A stretch of DNA of 40,821 nt from JAFHCF01 sp048497495 (GTDB lineage: Bacteria; Pseudomonadota; Alphaproteobacteria; Rhizobiales; Ancalomicrobiaceae). The notes under the pieces are model-generated. The model was not told the origin of the DNA and ran no database searches. It worked only from the letters and a program-made list of their open reading frames with translations. The translations under genes were made by a program, and so were the position numbers. The stretch's first letter is position 1. Each line of letters begins with the position of its first letter. This document shows, piece after piece, positions 14,892-22,731 of the stretch. The DNA lies in contig JAFHCF010000197.1 of assembly GCA_048497495.1 (NCBI GenBank), positions 1-40,821 on the forward strand, written 5' to 3'.

Positions 14892-15815
14892 GCGCGCCGC
14901 CGCCTCCCGCGCCGCCTCGCCGAGCGCCTCGGCGAAGCCGGCGAGCGCCGCCGTCGGCGTTCGCGCACGCGAGGTGTAGAGGCAGGTTCGGAGCTCGACG
15001 CGGGGGCGGAACATCCGCGCCACCACCCCGTCGCCGGCGCCGCCGGCGAGCGCCAGCGGGTTGACCAGGGCGAGCCCCACCCCCTGGCGGACCAGGGCGA
15101 GGGCGCCGAGGGCGTTCTCCACCACCACCGCCACCTGCGGCTCGATCCGCGCCTGTTGGAAGAGCGCCGCCACCAGCCTCGTGGTGGCGGAGGTCTCGGG
15201 CAGGCCGATCAGCGGCTCGCCGGCGAGATCGGCGGGGCGCAGCACGGCGCGCTCGGCGAGGCGATGGCCGGCGGGCACGGCGGCGCAGAGCACCGTCTCG
15301 CACAGGTCGACGACGTCGCAGAGTTCGATCTCGCGGGCGTCGATGTCGCGCACCGGCGGCGTGCCGATGCCGATGTCGACCTCGCCGGAGACCAGCCGGG
15401 CGATCAGCCCGGCGGTGCGGTCGATGCGCAGATCGACCCGGACCTCGGGCCAGGCGGCGCGAAAGCGGGCGATCGCCGCCGGCACGATCCAGGCGAGCGC
15501 CGGACCGGCGACGCCGACGACGATCCACCCGGTCTCGCCGCCGCGCAGCCGGGCGGCGGCGCGGCGGGCGCGGGCGAGATGGTCGACGGCGCTCTGGGCA
15601 AAGGGCACGAGCCGGCGCGCCTCGGGGGTCGCGGCGAGCCGGCCGCCGCGATTGACGAAGAGCGGCAGGCCGGATTCGCGCTCCAGCACCTTGAGGCTCT
15701 TGCTCACCGCCGCCACCGTCAGCCCCAGCGTGTCGGCGGCCTCGGCGAGGCTACGGCTCATCGCCATGGTGAGGAAGATCTCGAAATGCCGCGTCCCGAT
15801 CGCCTCGAGCCCCAT
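14880..15815 (-). CDS. LysR-family transcriptional regulator
   Basis: A 311-residue LysR protein: winged HTH at ~residues 5-62 (SLAEAADTLGLTVAAVSKSLKVLERE) and a periplasmic-binding-like effector domain from ~90 (GWIVVGVAGPALAWIVPAAI, VDIGIGTPP). The ATG at 15815 is preceded by GAGGAAGG at good distance; a longer start at 15869 lacks such a site. It is divergent from the bicupin gene, its probable target, and shares a 161-bp control region containing a TCAAG-N9-CTTGA repeat. Confidence 0.9.
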   Translation of the reverse strand: MGLEAIGTRHFEIFLTMAMSRSLAEAADTLGLTVAAVSKSLKVLERESGLPLFVNRGGRLAATPEARRLVPFAQSAVDHLARARRAAARLRGGETGWIVVGVAGPALAWIVPAAIARFRAAWPEVRVDLRIDRTAGLIARLVSGEVDIGIGTPPVRDIDAREIELCDVVDLCETVLCAAVPAGHRLAERAVLRPADLAGEPLIGLPETSATTRLVAALFQQARIEPQVAVVVENALGALALVRQGVGLALVNPLALAGGAGDGVVARMFRPRVELRTCLYTSRARTPTAALAGFAEALGEAAREAAARSPV

Positions 15816-15876
15816 GGATACCGACCTTCCTCGCCGCGCCGTCTCGACCTCATGGTTTCGGCGATTCAACTTTCAG

Positions 15877-15895
15877 TCAAGTCGTTTCAGCTTGA
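15877..15895. promoter_or_regulatory. Candidate LysR binding site between LysR and bicupin genes
   Basis: TCAAG-N9-CTTGA is an interrupted dyad midway in the 15816-15976 control region. TTTCAG occurs twice around it. Dyads of this size are typical for LysR-type regulators, though the classical T-N11-A core is not exact. Confidence 0.4.
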
Positions 15896-15976
15896 GGTAC
15901 AAGAGAGGATGCCGTTTCATCGGCGGACGAGACGGCGTCGGACGGGCGTCGTGCCGCTTCAGATGGGAGCCCGGAC

Positions 15977-16924
15977 ATGAGCGACGTCACCTCTTCCCTC
16001 GCCGCCGACCTGCGTCGCGCCGTCGGCCGCCATGCCGAGAAGACCTTCGACTGGGACGCCTTCCCCGGCTCGCGCGGCTTCCCCAAGCTGCAGCGCGCCC
16101 AGATGCGCTACATCGGCGGCGGCGGCTCGCCCAAGATCAACGATCCCGGCACGCTGCCGGCCGAGCACTTCACCTTTTCCCTGGTGTGGAAGCCGGCGGG
16201 CAATTTCGCCGCCTCCCACACCCACGAGGTGGTCGAGCACTTCCTGATCCTGTCGGGGGTCCTGACCGTCGGCTGGATCTGGGGCGACGAGGTGATCGAG
16301 GCCCGCCTCGGCCCCGGCGACATGGTGCTCAACGCCGTCGGCCGGCCGCACGGCTTCCGCAACGACGGGGTCGAGCCGGTGCTGATGCAGATCACGGTGG
16401 GTTCGGGCAAGCCGCTGCCGCCGACCTATCTCACCCACCCGTCGAAAGACGACCCCGACCTCGCCGAGCGCTTCGGCGCGGCGACGCCGGCCCATGTCGT
16501 CCGCCTCGATCCGACCAGCGACGACCCGCGCCACCGGCTGCTCGCCGCCCATGTGGTGCGTCGACGCGATCTCGACGTCGTCCGCGATCCCGCCGGCTTC
16601 GCCAAGGTCACCTACATCGGCGCGGCGCGCTCCGCCGCCGAGCCGGAACACTACCGCATGGACGTGGTCGACCTGCCGGCCGGCGCCGGCGTCGCGCCTT
16701 ACGCGCGCGGCGTCGAGGAGGCGCTCTTCGTCCACGACGGCGAGTTGGTGGTCGCCTGGGAGGAGGCCGGCGAGACGGTCGAGCAGGTGCTCGGCGCCCG
16801 CGACCTGGTCCTCACCCTCGCCGGCCGTCGCCACGCCTTCCGCAACGCCGGCACCCGCCCGGTCCGCTTCTCGATGGCGGTCGGCGAGGCGGCTCCCGAG
16901 ACGGTGGTGTTTCGGTCGGCGTGA
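15977..16924 (+). CDS. Bicupin protein, possible aromatic ring-cleavage or accessory enzyme
   Basis: A 315-residue protein with two cupin barrels. The first keeps a metal site: H81 and H83 in SHTHEVVEH, E87, and H125 in GRPHGFRND. The second (~residues 220-305) has lost the HxH pair (PYARGVEEAL) but keeps GRRHAFRN, so it is likely structural. Length and layout resemble gentisate-dioxygenase-like bicupins, but the reaction cannot be fixed. GGAG precedes the ATG. It is divergent from LysR and faces the aldehyde dehydrogenase operon, with which it probably works in aromatic degradation. Confidence 0.75.
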   Translation: MSDVTSSLAADLRRAVGRHAEKTFDWDAFPGSRGFPKLQRAQMRYIGGGGSPKINDPGTLPAEHFTFSLVWKPAGNFAASHTHEVVEHFLILSGVLTVGWIWGDEVIEARLGPGDMVLNAVGRPHGFRNDGVEPVLMQITVGSGKPLPPTYLTHPSKDDPDLAERFGAATPAHVVRLDPTSDDPRHRLLAAHVVRRRDLDVVRDPAGFAKVTYIGAARSAAEPEHYRMDVVDLPAGAGVAPYARGVEEALFVHDGELVVAWEEAGETVEQVLGARDLVLTLAGRRHAFRNAGTRPVRFSMAVGEAAPETVVFRSA

Positions 16925-16990
16925 GGCGGCGAGACCGGAGGCGGTGCCTCTGGTCACCCGAACCGGGCGAGCACGGCTCAGCCCTGAAAT

Positions 16991-17025
16991 GCCCGGCGGA
17001 TCGCTCCGCCGGGCTGTCTGTTTTC
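16991..17025 (+). terminator. Rho-independent terminator after the bicupin gene
   Basis: A perfect 10-bp stem GCCCGGCGGA / TCCGCCGGGC around TCGC, followed by TGTCTGTTTTC. It sits between two convergent genes and may also serve the leftward aldehyde dehydrogenase operon, though the leftward side lacks a strong T run. Confidence 0.85.
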
Positions 17026-17035
17026 CTCGACCCCC

Positions 17036-18526
17036 TCAGCCGATCCGCGCCCAGGGGTGGGGCTTGCCGGACAGGTCGAGGTAGTAGGATTTCTGCGTCA
17101 TGTAGGCGAGGAGGCCGTCGCGGCCCTTCTCGCGACCGACACCGCTCTCCTTGACGCCGCCGAAGGGGGTCGAGATCGAGAACTGCTTGTAGGTGTTGAT
17201 CCAGACCGTGCCGGCGGCGATGCGGCGGCCGACGCGGAAGGCCTTGGGCGTGTCGCGGGTCCAGATGCCGCAGGCGAGACCGTAGTGGTTGTCGTTGCCG
17301 AGGCGGACGACCTCGTCCTCGTCGTCGAAGGGGAAGACCGTCAGCACCGGGCCGAAGACCTCCTCGCGCGCCAGATGGGCGGTGGCGGCGAGGCCGGCGA
17401 CGATGGTCGGGCGATAGTAGACGCCCTGGTCGAAGAGCCCGCCCTCCGGCCGGCGGCCGCCGGCCAGGATCTCGCCGCCGTCGGCGAGGCCGGAGGCGAC
17501 GAAGGCCTCGACGGCGTCGCGGTGATCGTCGTGGACGAGGGGGGCGACCTGGGTCGCGGCGTCGAAGGGATGGCCGACCACCAGCGCCTCGGTGGCGGCG
17601 ACCAGACGGGCGAGGAAGGCATCAAAGATCGGCCGCTCGACATAGAGCCGCGATCCGGCGATGCAGGATTGGCCGGTCGAGGAGAAGATGCCGAAGAGGA
17701 TGCCGGCGAGCGCCACGTCGAGATCGGCGTCGGCGAAGACGATGGTCGGCGACTTGCCGCCGAGCTCCAGCGACACCGGCATCAGCTTCTCCGCCGCCTT
17801 GCGAGCGATGCCGCGGCCGACCGAGGTGCCGCCGGTGAAGGAGACGCGGCCGATCGCCGGATGGGTGACGAGGAGCTCGCCGACGATCGAACCGGCGCCG
17901 GGCAGCACCGAGAGCAGGCCCTTCGGCAGGCCGGCCTCATCGACGATGCGGGCGAGCTCGAGGGCGACCAGCGGGCTCCACGAGGCGGGCTTCAAGAGCA
18001 CGGCATTGCCGGCGGCGAGCGCCGGGGCGACCTTCTGGGCATCCGAGGCGATCGGCGAATTCCACGGCGTGATCGCCGAGACCAGCCCGATCGGCTCGTG
18101 CATGGAGAGCGTCAGGGTGTCGGCGCGGCGCGCCGTCGCGGCTTCGTCGGCCGTCTCCAACACGCTCGCGAAATAGCGGAAGGTGCCGGCGGCGCTCATC
18201 GCCAGCGCCCTCGTCTCGGCGAGCGTCTTGCCGGTGTCGCGGGTCTGGATGAAGGAGATGCGATCGACGCTCGCGGCGATCCCGTCGGAGATGCGGTGGA
18301 GGACGGCGGCGCGCTCGTGCGCCTTGGCCTCGCCCCAGCCCGCCGCTTGCGCGCTCACCGCCCGGTCGATCGCCTGTTCCACGTCCTCGGCGGAGGCGCC
18401 GGCGACGACGCGGTTGAGGCTACGGTCGGCGGGAAAGGTCGAGACGATCTCGGCGCCGCGCCCCTTCACCCATTCGCCGCCGAGGAAGATCTCGCCGGAG
18501 GGCAGACCATCGGTGTCGAAGGCCAT
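17036..18526 (-). CDS. NAD(P)-dependent aldehyde dehydrogenase
   Basis: A 496-residue ALDH superfamily enzyme of normal length. E254 lies in LELGGKSP and the catalytic C288 in GQSCIAGSR. ITPWNSP and the C-terminal PFGGVKESGVGREKG are also present. It oxidises an aldehyde to an acid. In an island with a type I extradiol dioxygenase, a hydroxymuconic-semialdehyde-type substrate is plausible (inference). It is the last gene of a leftward operon, starting 3 nt after the aspartate-dehydrogenase-like gene ends. Confidence 0.92.
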   Translation of the reverse strand: MAFDTDGLPSGEIFLGGEWVKGRGAEIVSTFPADRSLNRVVAGASAEDVEQAIDRAVSAQAAGWGEAKAHERAAVLHRISDGIAASVDRISFIQTRDTGKTLAETRALAMSAAGTFRYFASVLETADEAATARRADTLTLSMHEPIGLVSAITPWNSPIASDAQKVAPALAAGNAVLLKPASWSPLVALELARIVDEAGLPKGLLSVLPGAGSIVGELLVTHPAIGRVSFTGGTSVGRGIARKAAEKLMPVSLELGGKSPTIVFADADLDVALAGILFGIFSSTGQSCIAGSRLYVERPIFDAFLARLVAATEALVVGHPFDAATQVAPLVHDDHRDAVEAFVASGLADGGEILAGGRRPEGGLFDQGVYYRPTIVAGLAATAHLAREEVFGPVLTVFPFDDEDEVVRLGNDNHYGLACGIWTRDTPKAFRVGRRIAAGTVWINTYKQFSISTPFGGVKESGVGREKGRDGLLAYMTQKSYYLDLSGKPHPWARIG

Positions 18527-18529
18527 GGC

Positions 18530-19357
18530 TCAGAGTACCTCGCGGGCGAAACGGTGGAGGATGGCCTGGGCCAGCGACCAGCCGGTCGTCGCCGAGGTCT
18601 TGGGATTGTCCGGCGAGGGCCGGCCCTCGATGCGGATGGTGACGTCGGCGCAAGCGGCGCGGAAGGCGATCTCGTGGACGTTGCCGGCGACCGTCGGGTC
18701 GGCGACGAGGCGCACCCGGGTTGCCTCGAAGCCGAGGCCGGCGAGCGCCACGGTGGCGGCGACATTGGCGTTCTTGGGGAAGCGGCGGGCGGCCTCGGCG
18801 GCGCTGCCCTCGTAGAACGGGGTCGGCGTGGTGATCGCGGCGAGATCGATCAGGGTCGCGGCCGGGGTGCCGGTCCAAGCGCCCGGCGGCTTGCGCGAGA
18901 CGTAGGTGACCTCGGTCAGGCCGCAGAGCCGGGCGGCGGCGAGAATATCGAGCCCGCCGACGGCGCCGGGGAGATGATCGAGCCGGCCGCCGCCGCGTCG
19001 TGCCGCCGCGTCGAGGCGGGTCCGCAGATCGTCGTCGGCGAGCGCCCCGACCGAGGAGATCAGGAGATCGATCCCGGCCGCGAGCACCGCTTCGCCGACC
19101 AGTTCCACCGCCGCATGGCCGGCGGCCTCGACGACGAGATCGGGCCGCGCCGCGACGAGGTCCTCGGTGGTGGTGACCACCCGGCGGTCGCGGGCGAGCC
19201 GGTCGCCGAGGCGGTCGAGCAGGGCCTGAGCGCGATCGCCGCCGTCCCGGCGGGCGCAGCAGATCACCCGGTCGAGCGGCCGGTCGAGGCGCGCCGCGAC
19301 CGCCTCCAGCGCGAGGCCGGCGATCGTGCCGTAACCGACGACCGCGAGCGTGGTCAC
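18530..19357 (-). CDS. L-aspartate dehydrogenase-like (NadX/DUF108) protein
   Basis: A 275-residue protein. The N-terminal Rossmann region is GYGTIAGLALEAV. Family hallmarks are FPKNANVAATVALAG and the catalytic histidine segment DPTVAGNVHEIAFRA. The GTG start at 19357 overlaps the ThDP gene stop (GTGA). Known members reduce iminoaspartate/oxaloacetate plus ammonia or oxidise L-aspartate with NAD(P). No nadA or nadB is present nearby, so an NAD-biosynthetic role is unlikely. Within the aromatic island it may act on an amino or imino acid intermediate, or on a pathway-derived oxo acid. That is inference. Confidence 0.85.
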   Translation of the reverse strand: MTTLAVVGYGTIAGLALEAVAARLDRPLDRVICCARRDGGDRAQALLDRLGDRLARDRRVVTTTEDLVAARPDLVVEAAGHAAVELVGEAVLAAGIDLLISSVGALADDDLRTRLDAAARRGGGRLDHLPGAVGGLDILAAARLCGLTEVTYVSRKPPGAWTGTPAATLIDLAAITTPTPFYEGSAAEAARRFPKNANVAATVALAGLGFEATRVRLVADPTVAGNVHEIAFRAACADVTIRIEGRPSPDNPKTSATTGWSLAQAILHRFAREVL

Positions 19358-21048
19358 TTGGCGCCTCCCGCGGCACCGGCCGGCGGCCCGCCGAAGGGCT
19401 GAGCGAAGGGTCCGATGGCGTTCATGTCGACCTCTACCAGCACCGCGCCGGGCATGGCCAGCGCCGCGTCGAAGGTCGCCGCGAAGTCGTCGACGCGGTC
19501 GACCCTCAGGTGGGGAAGGCCGATCGACTTCGCCAGGAGACGGAAGTCGGGGGTGCGCAGCCGGCAATAGGCCCGCCGGCCCTCGAACTGGGCGTCCTGG
19601 ATGTTGGAGATGACGCCGTAGGCCTGATCGTTCATCAGCACGACGACGAGATTGCAGTCCTCGTCGGCGAGCGTCACCAGCTCGCCGAGGTTGAGCTGGG
19701 TGCCGCCGTCGCCGACCAGCGCCACCGACTTCACCGATCCCCCGGCGATCGCCCCGCCGATCGCCATGGCGACGCCCTGGCCGATGCCGCCGCCCAACGC
19801 ATGGACGCCGAGATGGGGGGCGGCGAGCGACACGTAGCGATTGCCGAAGGTCGAGTTGGAGATGGTGACGTCGCGGATGAAGGGGCGCGCGCCCGAGAAG
19901 ACCCGGTCGCGCATCACCTCGGCGATCGTCGCATAGGGCCCGAGGGTGGCGAGCAGGGCCGCCTCGCCCTCGGCGCGCGCCGTCGCGACCTCGGCGAGGA
20001 AGTCGGGATCGGTGTCGAGCCGGGCGGGCAGGCGATCGAGCAGGCCTTCGAGCGCGGCCGCCGCCTCGGCGTGAACGAAGAGGTCGACCGGATAGTTGCG
20101 GCCGCCCTGGGTGGCGTCGGCGTCGATCTGGATCAGCGGCCGGGGCAGGCGCAGGAGGTTGTTGCGGGTCTCGTTGCCGCGCAGGCGGGTACCGACGACC
20201 AGCACCAGATCGGCACGGTCGTAGAGCGCCTGGGCCTCGGCCGTCATGTTGAAGGCGCCGAGGGAACGGGGATGGTGCTCGGGCACCACGGCGCGGCCGT
20301 TGGTCGAGGTGACCGCGGCGAAGCCCCGCTCGACCAGGGCGGTGGCGGCCTCGGCGGCGCCGCGCGCGCCGCCGCCGAGGAAGATCAGCGGCCGGCGGGC
20401 GGCGCCGATCAGCCGGGCGACGGCGTCGAGACGGGCCGGATCGGGCGGCACCACGGTGACCACCGGTCCGCCGCGATGGAGCGGGCGCGACGCCAGACCG
20501 CGCTGGACGTCGACCGGGATCTCCAGGGCGACCGGACCGGAGGGGGCGGAGAGCGCCGCGCTCATCGCCGCGTGCAGGGTCGGCAGGGCGCCGCGCGCCT
20601 CCCAGATGCGGAAATAGGCCTTGGACACCGCCTTCAACATGTCGGGCTGGCGCGGCACGTCGTGGATGGCGGCGCGGTCGCGGTCCATGAAGGCGACGTC
20701 GACCTGGGTGGTGATGTGGAGCACCGGCGAGCCGGCGGCGAGCGCCTCGACCTGGGCGCCGGCGGCATTGCCGGCGGCGGTGCCGGTCGAGGTGATCACC
20801 ACTCCGAGGGAGCGCGACACCCGGGCATGGGCGTCGGCCATGTTCATCGCGCCGGCCTCGCCGCGCGCCGGGACGAAGCGGATCCGGCCCTGGCGCAGGA
20901 TGGCGTCGAGGATCGGCATGTTGTGGATCGAGACCACGCCGAAGACGGTGGTGACGCCGGCGTCGGCCAGGGCCTCGGCGACGAGATCGCCGACCGGAGC
21001 GTCGGTCGCGCCGATGTCGACGGCGGAGGAAGAGACGTAGGTCATCAT
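19354..21048 (-). CDS. ThDP-dependent enzyme of the acetolactate synthase/benzoylformate decarboxylase superfamily
   Basis: A 564-residue three-domain protein. The catalytic glutamate is E64 in ARGEAGAMNMADAHAR. The central domain is at ~195-330. The ThDP/Mg motif starts at GDGGTQLNLGEL and ends NDQAYG, in the C-terminal domain. Substrate is not predictable; a 2-oxo acid decarboxylase or carboligase is expected. Two ATGs are in tandem (21048 and 21045); the second is better spaced from GAGAGG. It overlaps the aspartate-dehydrogenase-like gene by 4 bp and follows the SDR gene by 6 bp, so the four genes form one operon. Confidence 0.9.
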   Translation of the reverse strand: MMTYVSSSAVDIGATDAPVGDLVAEALADAGVTTVFGVVSIHNMPILDAILRQGRIRFVPARGEAGAMNMADAHARVSRSLGVVITSTGTAAGNAAGAQVEALAAGSPVLHITTQVDVAFMDRDRAAIHDVPRQPDMLKAVSKAYFRIWEARGALPTLHAAMSAALSAPSGPVALEIPVDVQRGLASRPLHRGGPVVTVVPPDPARLDAVARLIGAARRPLIFLGGGARGAAEAATALVERGFAAVTSTNGRAVVPEHHPRSLGAFNMTAEAQALYDRADLVLVVGTRLRGNETRNNLLRLPRPLIQIDADATQGGRNYPVDLFVHAEAAAALEGLLDRLPARLDTDPDFLAEVATARAEGEAALLATLGPYATIAEVMRDRVFSGARPFIRDVTISNSTFGNRYVSLAAPHLGVHALGGGIGQGVAMAIGGAIAGGSVKSVALVGDGGTQLNLGELVTLADEDCNLVVVLMNDQAYGVISNIQDAQFEGRRAYCRLRTPDFRLLAKSIGLPHLRVDRVDDFAATFDAALAMPGAVLVEVDMNAIGPFAQPFGGPPAGAAGGAK

Positions 21049-21054
21049 AACCTC

Positions 21055-21846
21055 TCAGATGAAACGGGAGACGCCGCCCGACACTTCGAGTTGGGCGCCG
21101 GTGACGTAGGAGGCGGCGGGCGAGGCGAGGAAGACGATCGCCTTGGCGACCTCCTCGGCGCGGCCGAGCCGTCCACGCGGGATGTGCTTGGTGGCCGCCA
21201 GATCGGAAAACCACGTCTCGCGATCGACGGACGGGTCGGGCCGGGCCGAGAAGCGCCGCTCCCATTGGCCGGATTCGACCAGGCCGAGGACGACGGTGTT
21301 GACCCGGACGGCCGGGGCGAATTCCGCGGCGAGCGACTTCATCAGGCTCTGGACGCCGGCGCGCGCCGCCGAGGTGCACACCATGTGCGGCTCGGGCTGG
21401 TAGGCGAGCAGCGAATTGACCGCGACGATCGCCGCCACCGGGCTTGCGCCGAGGGCCGACCGAAAGGCGCGGATCGGCAGGATCTGCGAGAAGAACTTGA
21501 GATCGAGCTCGGCGCGCCAATCCGCGTCGGAGGTGGTGGCGAAGGTCGACACCCGCCCCTGGCCGGCGTTGTTGACGAGGATGTCGACGCCGCCGCGCCG
21601 GGCGAGCACCGCCGCCGCGAATCCCTCGACCTCGGCGGCGACGGTGACGTCGCAGCGGTGGGCGAGGAGGCGATCGGCGCCGTGAGAGCCTTCGAGATCG
21701 GCTTCGACCCGCGCCAGCCGTTCGCCGTCGCGACCGCAGAAGGCGACGAAGGCCCCCTCCTCCAGGAAGGCGCGAACGCTGGCCAATCCGATGCCGGAGG
21801 TGCCGCCCGTCACCACCACGGTTCGACCGTCGAGATCGAGATTCAT
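21055..21846 (-). CDS. SDR-family protein with an altered active site
   Basis: A 263-residue short-chain dehydrogenase/reductase. The cofactor motif is intact (VVTGGTSGIGLASV), as are NNAG and the C-terminal YVTGAQLEVSGG. The catalytic YxxxK position reads TSAAR within HMVCTSAARAGV, so both the tyrosine and the lysine are replaced. A subgroup of SDRs with HMV-type ..SAARAG sequences is known to me, so this is probably a family trait rather than decay. Function may be noncanonical. The start at 21846 follows GAGGGA; it is the first gene of the leftward operon. Confidence 0.85.
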   Translation of the reverse strand: MNLDLDGRTVVVTGGTSGIGLASVRAFLEEGAFVAFCGRDGERLARVEADLEGSHGADRLLAHRCDVTVAAEVEGFAAAVLARRGGVDILVNNAGQGRVSTFATTSDADWRAELDLKFFSQILPIRAFRSALGASPVAAIVAVNSLLAYQPEPHMVCTSAARAGVQSLMKSLAAEFAPAVRVNTVVLGLVESGQWERRFSARPDPSVDRETWFSDLAATKHIPRGRLGRAEEVAKAIVFLASPAASYVTGAQLEVSGGVSRFI

Positions 21847-22093
21847 TCGCGTTTCCCTCAGATCTCGTTCGATGAAGATTTTGCCATCCGAGCGATATCT
21901 CGTCTTCCCGGCCTGGCGGAACCACGATTTCCCCCGATGGCCCATCCTGTTGCTTCGAACCGCCTCGGAAATACGCCGGTTCGGCGCATTACAAGAACGA
22001 CCGCGCGCGCTTCAGGGATTCATATCGAAAGAGATGTTTCCAGCGGTGGCGTCGAGATCGAACGAAACTGGTGAGCCAGGGTTCGAAACCGAC

Positions 22094-22122
22094 TTTACAA
22101 ACCCTACACGACATCATAGGAT
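22094..22122 (+). promoter_or_regulatory. Promoter P1 of the Rieske oxygenase operon
   Basis: -35 TTTACA (22094-22099), 17-bp spacer, -10 TAGGAT (22117-22122). The last T of the -10 is the first base of a tandem operator. The same layout recurs at 25866. The rest of 21847-22093 is gene-free; it contains an inverted repeat CGAACCG/CGGTTCG (21956-21983) and must hold the leftward promoter of the SDR operon, which I could not place. Confidence 0.7.
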
Positions 22123-22157
22123 GTTGCAAATACGAAATGATGTTTCAGTAATGAAAC
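22122..22157. promoter_or_regulatory. Tandem palindromic operator O1 (probable IclR sites)
   Basis: Box 1a TGTTGCAAATACGAAAT (22122-22138) and box 1b TGTTTCAGTAATGAAAC (22141-22157) start 19 bp apart. Both fit GTTNC-N6-GAAAY; 1b is a perfect dyad. Position over the start of transcription suggests repression. The candidate regulator is the IclR protein encoded at the end of this gene run. Confidence 0.75.
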
Positions 22158-22475
22158 TTCATGTGAACGAAGAAGCCTCCAGACCGGAGGCGTGGGTTGC
22201 GTGACGCGCGACGGACGGTCCCGGGAGACACGGTGGTCAGCGCCGTCGCCCTCGGGCAGGATCCGCGATCGTTCCCGGGCTCGACGCCGCTTCGGTCCCA
22301 GGGGGCCCGAGGGGGTGAGACGGCTTTCGGCGGGCGCGACGCGGCACCCGCCCGAACCGGTCGAGGGCGAGCCGGAACGCTCGCTCGGGAGTGGGCCGTC
22401 GCACCGCGCGTCCCGCTCGAATTCGTCCCCGCGAGGGGAGACAAGGTGCGAACCAGTTCGCCACGGAGGCAAGTG
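22129..22475 (+). promoter_or_regulatory. Long structured 5' leader of the Rieske operon
   Basis: About 345 nt separate the predicted start of transcription from the first gene. Inverted repeats are GCCTCC/GGAGGC (22175-22191), CCCTCGGGC/GCCCGAGGG (22249-22257 with 22305-22313) and TCCCC/GGGGA (22426-22439). No riboswitch class was recognised and no convincing gene was found. Confidence 0.4.
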
Positions 22476-22703
22476 ATGGCCAAGCCGCATCAGCAGTATC
22501 TCGTCGTTCATCAGACCCGATCGGTCGAGCCGACCGAATACGAGAACCTCCTCGCCGAGGGGATCGAGCGGTCCTACGCCGCCGGCATCCACGACATCGA
22601 GGGGCTCGCCGCCAATCTCAACGCCATGTGCGTGCCGGCGCCCGCCGGACAGGCCTGGACGGCCGACCTCTTCGCCACAGAGATGAAGCGCCTCGGCGCG
22701 TGA
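22476..22703 (+). CDS. Small recombinase-like helix-turn-helix protein of aromatic oxygenase operons
   Basis: A 75-residue protein beginning at ATG 22476, with GGAGG 8 nt upstream. The C-terminal part (AGQAWTADLFATEMKRLGA) resembles the last helix pair of a resolvase-type HTH. I recall small proteins of this type annotated as recombinase-like HTH next to Rieske oxygenase genes. It lacks any recombinase catalytic domain. It could be a small regulator or an accessory subunit of the oxygenase; neither is shown by the sequence. Confidence 0.75.
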   Translation: MAKPHQQYLVVHQTRSVEPTEYENLLAEGIERSYAAGIHDIEGLAANLNAMCVPAPAGQAWTADLFATEMKRLGA

Positions 22704-22731
22704 TCCGAAGATCCGACAGGAGATCCGCGAT

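Noticed and set aside
17057..19402. 781-codon rightward frame opposite the aldehyde dehydrogenase operon
   Set aside because: Same antisense artefact; glycine/arginine/aspartate-rich and without domains.
22151..22204. Possible 17-codon leader peptide (ATG within operator box 1b)
   Set aside because: No ribosome binding site, start inside the operator, and no run of pathway-related codons; probably chance.
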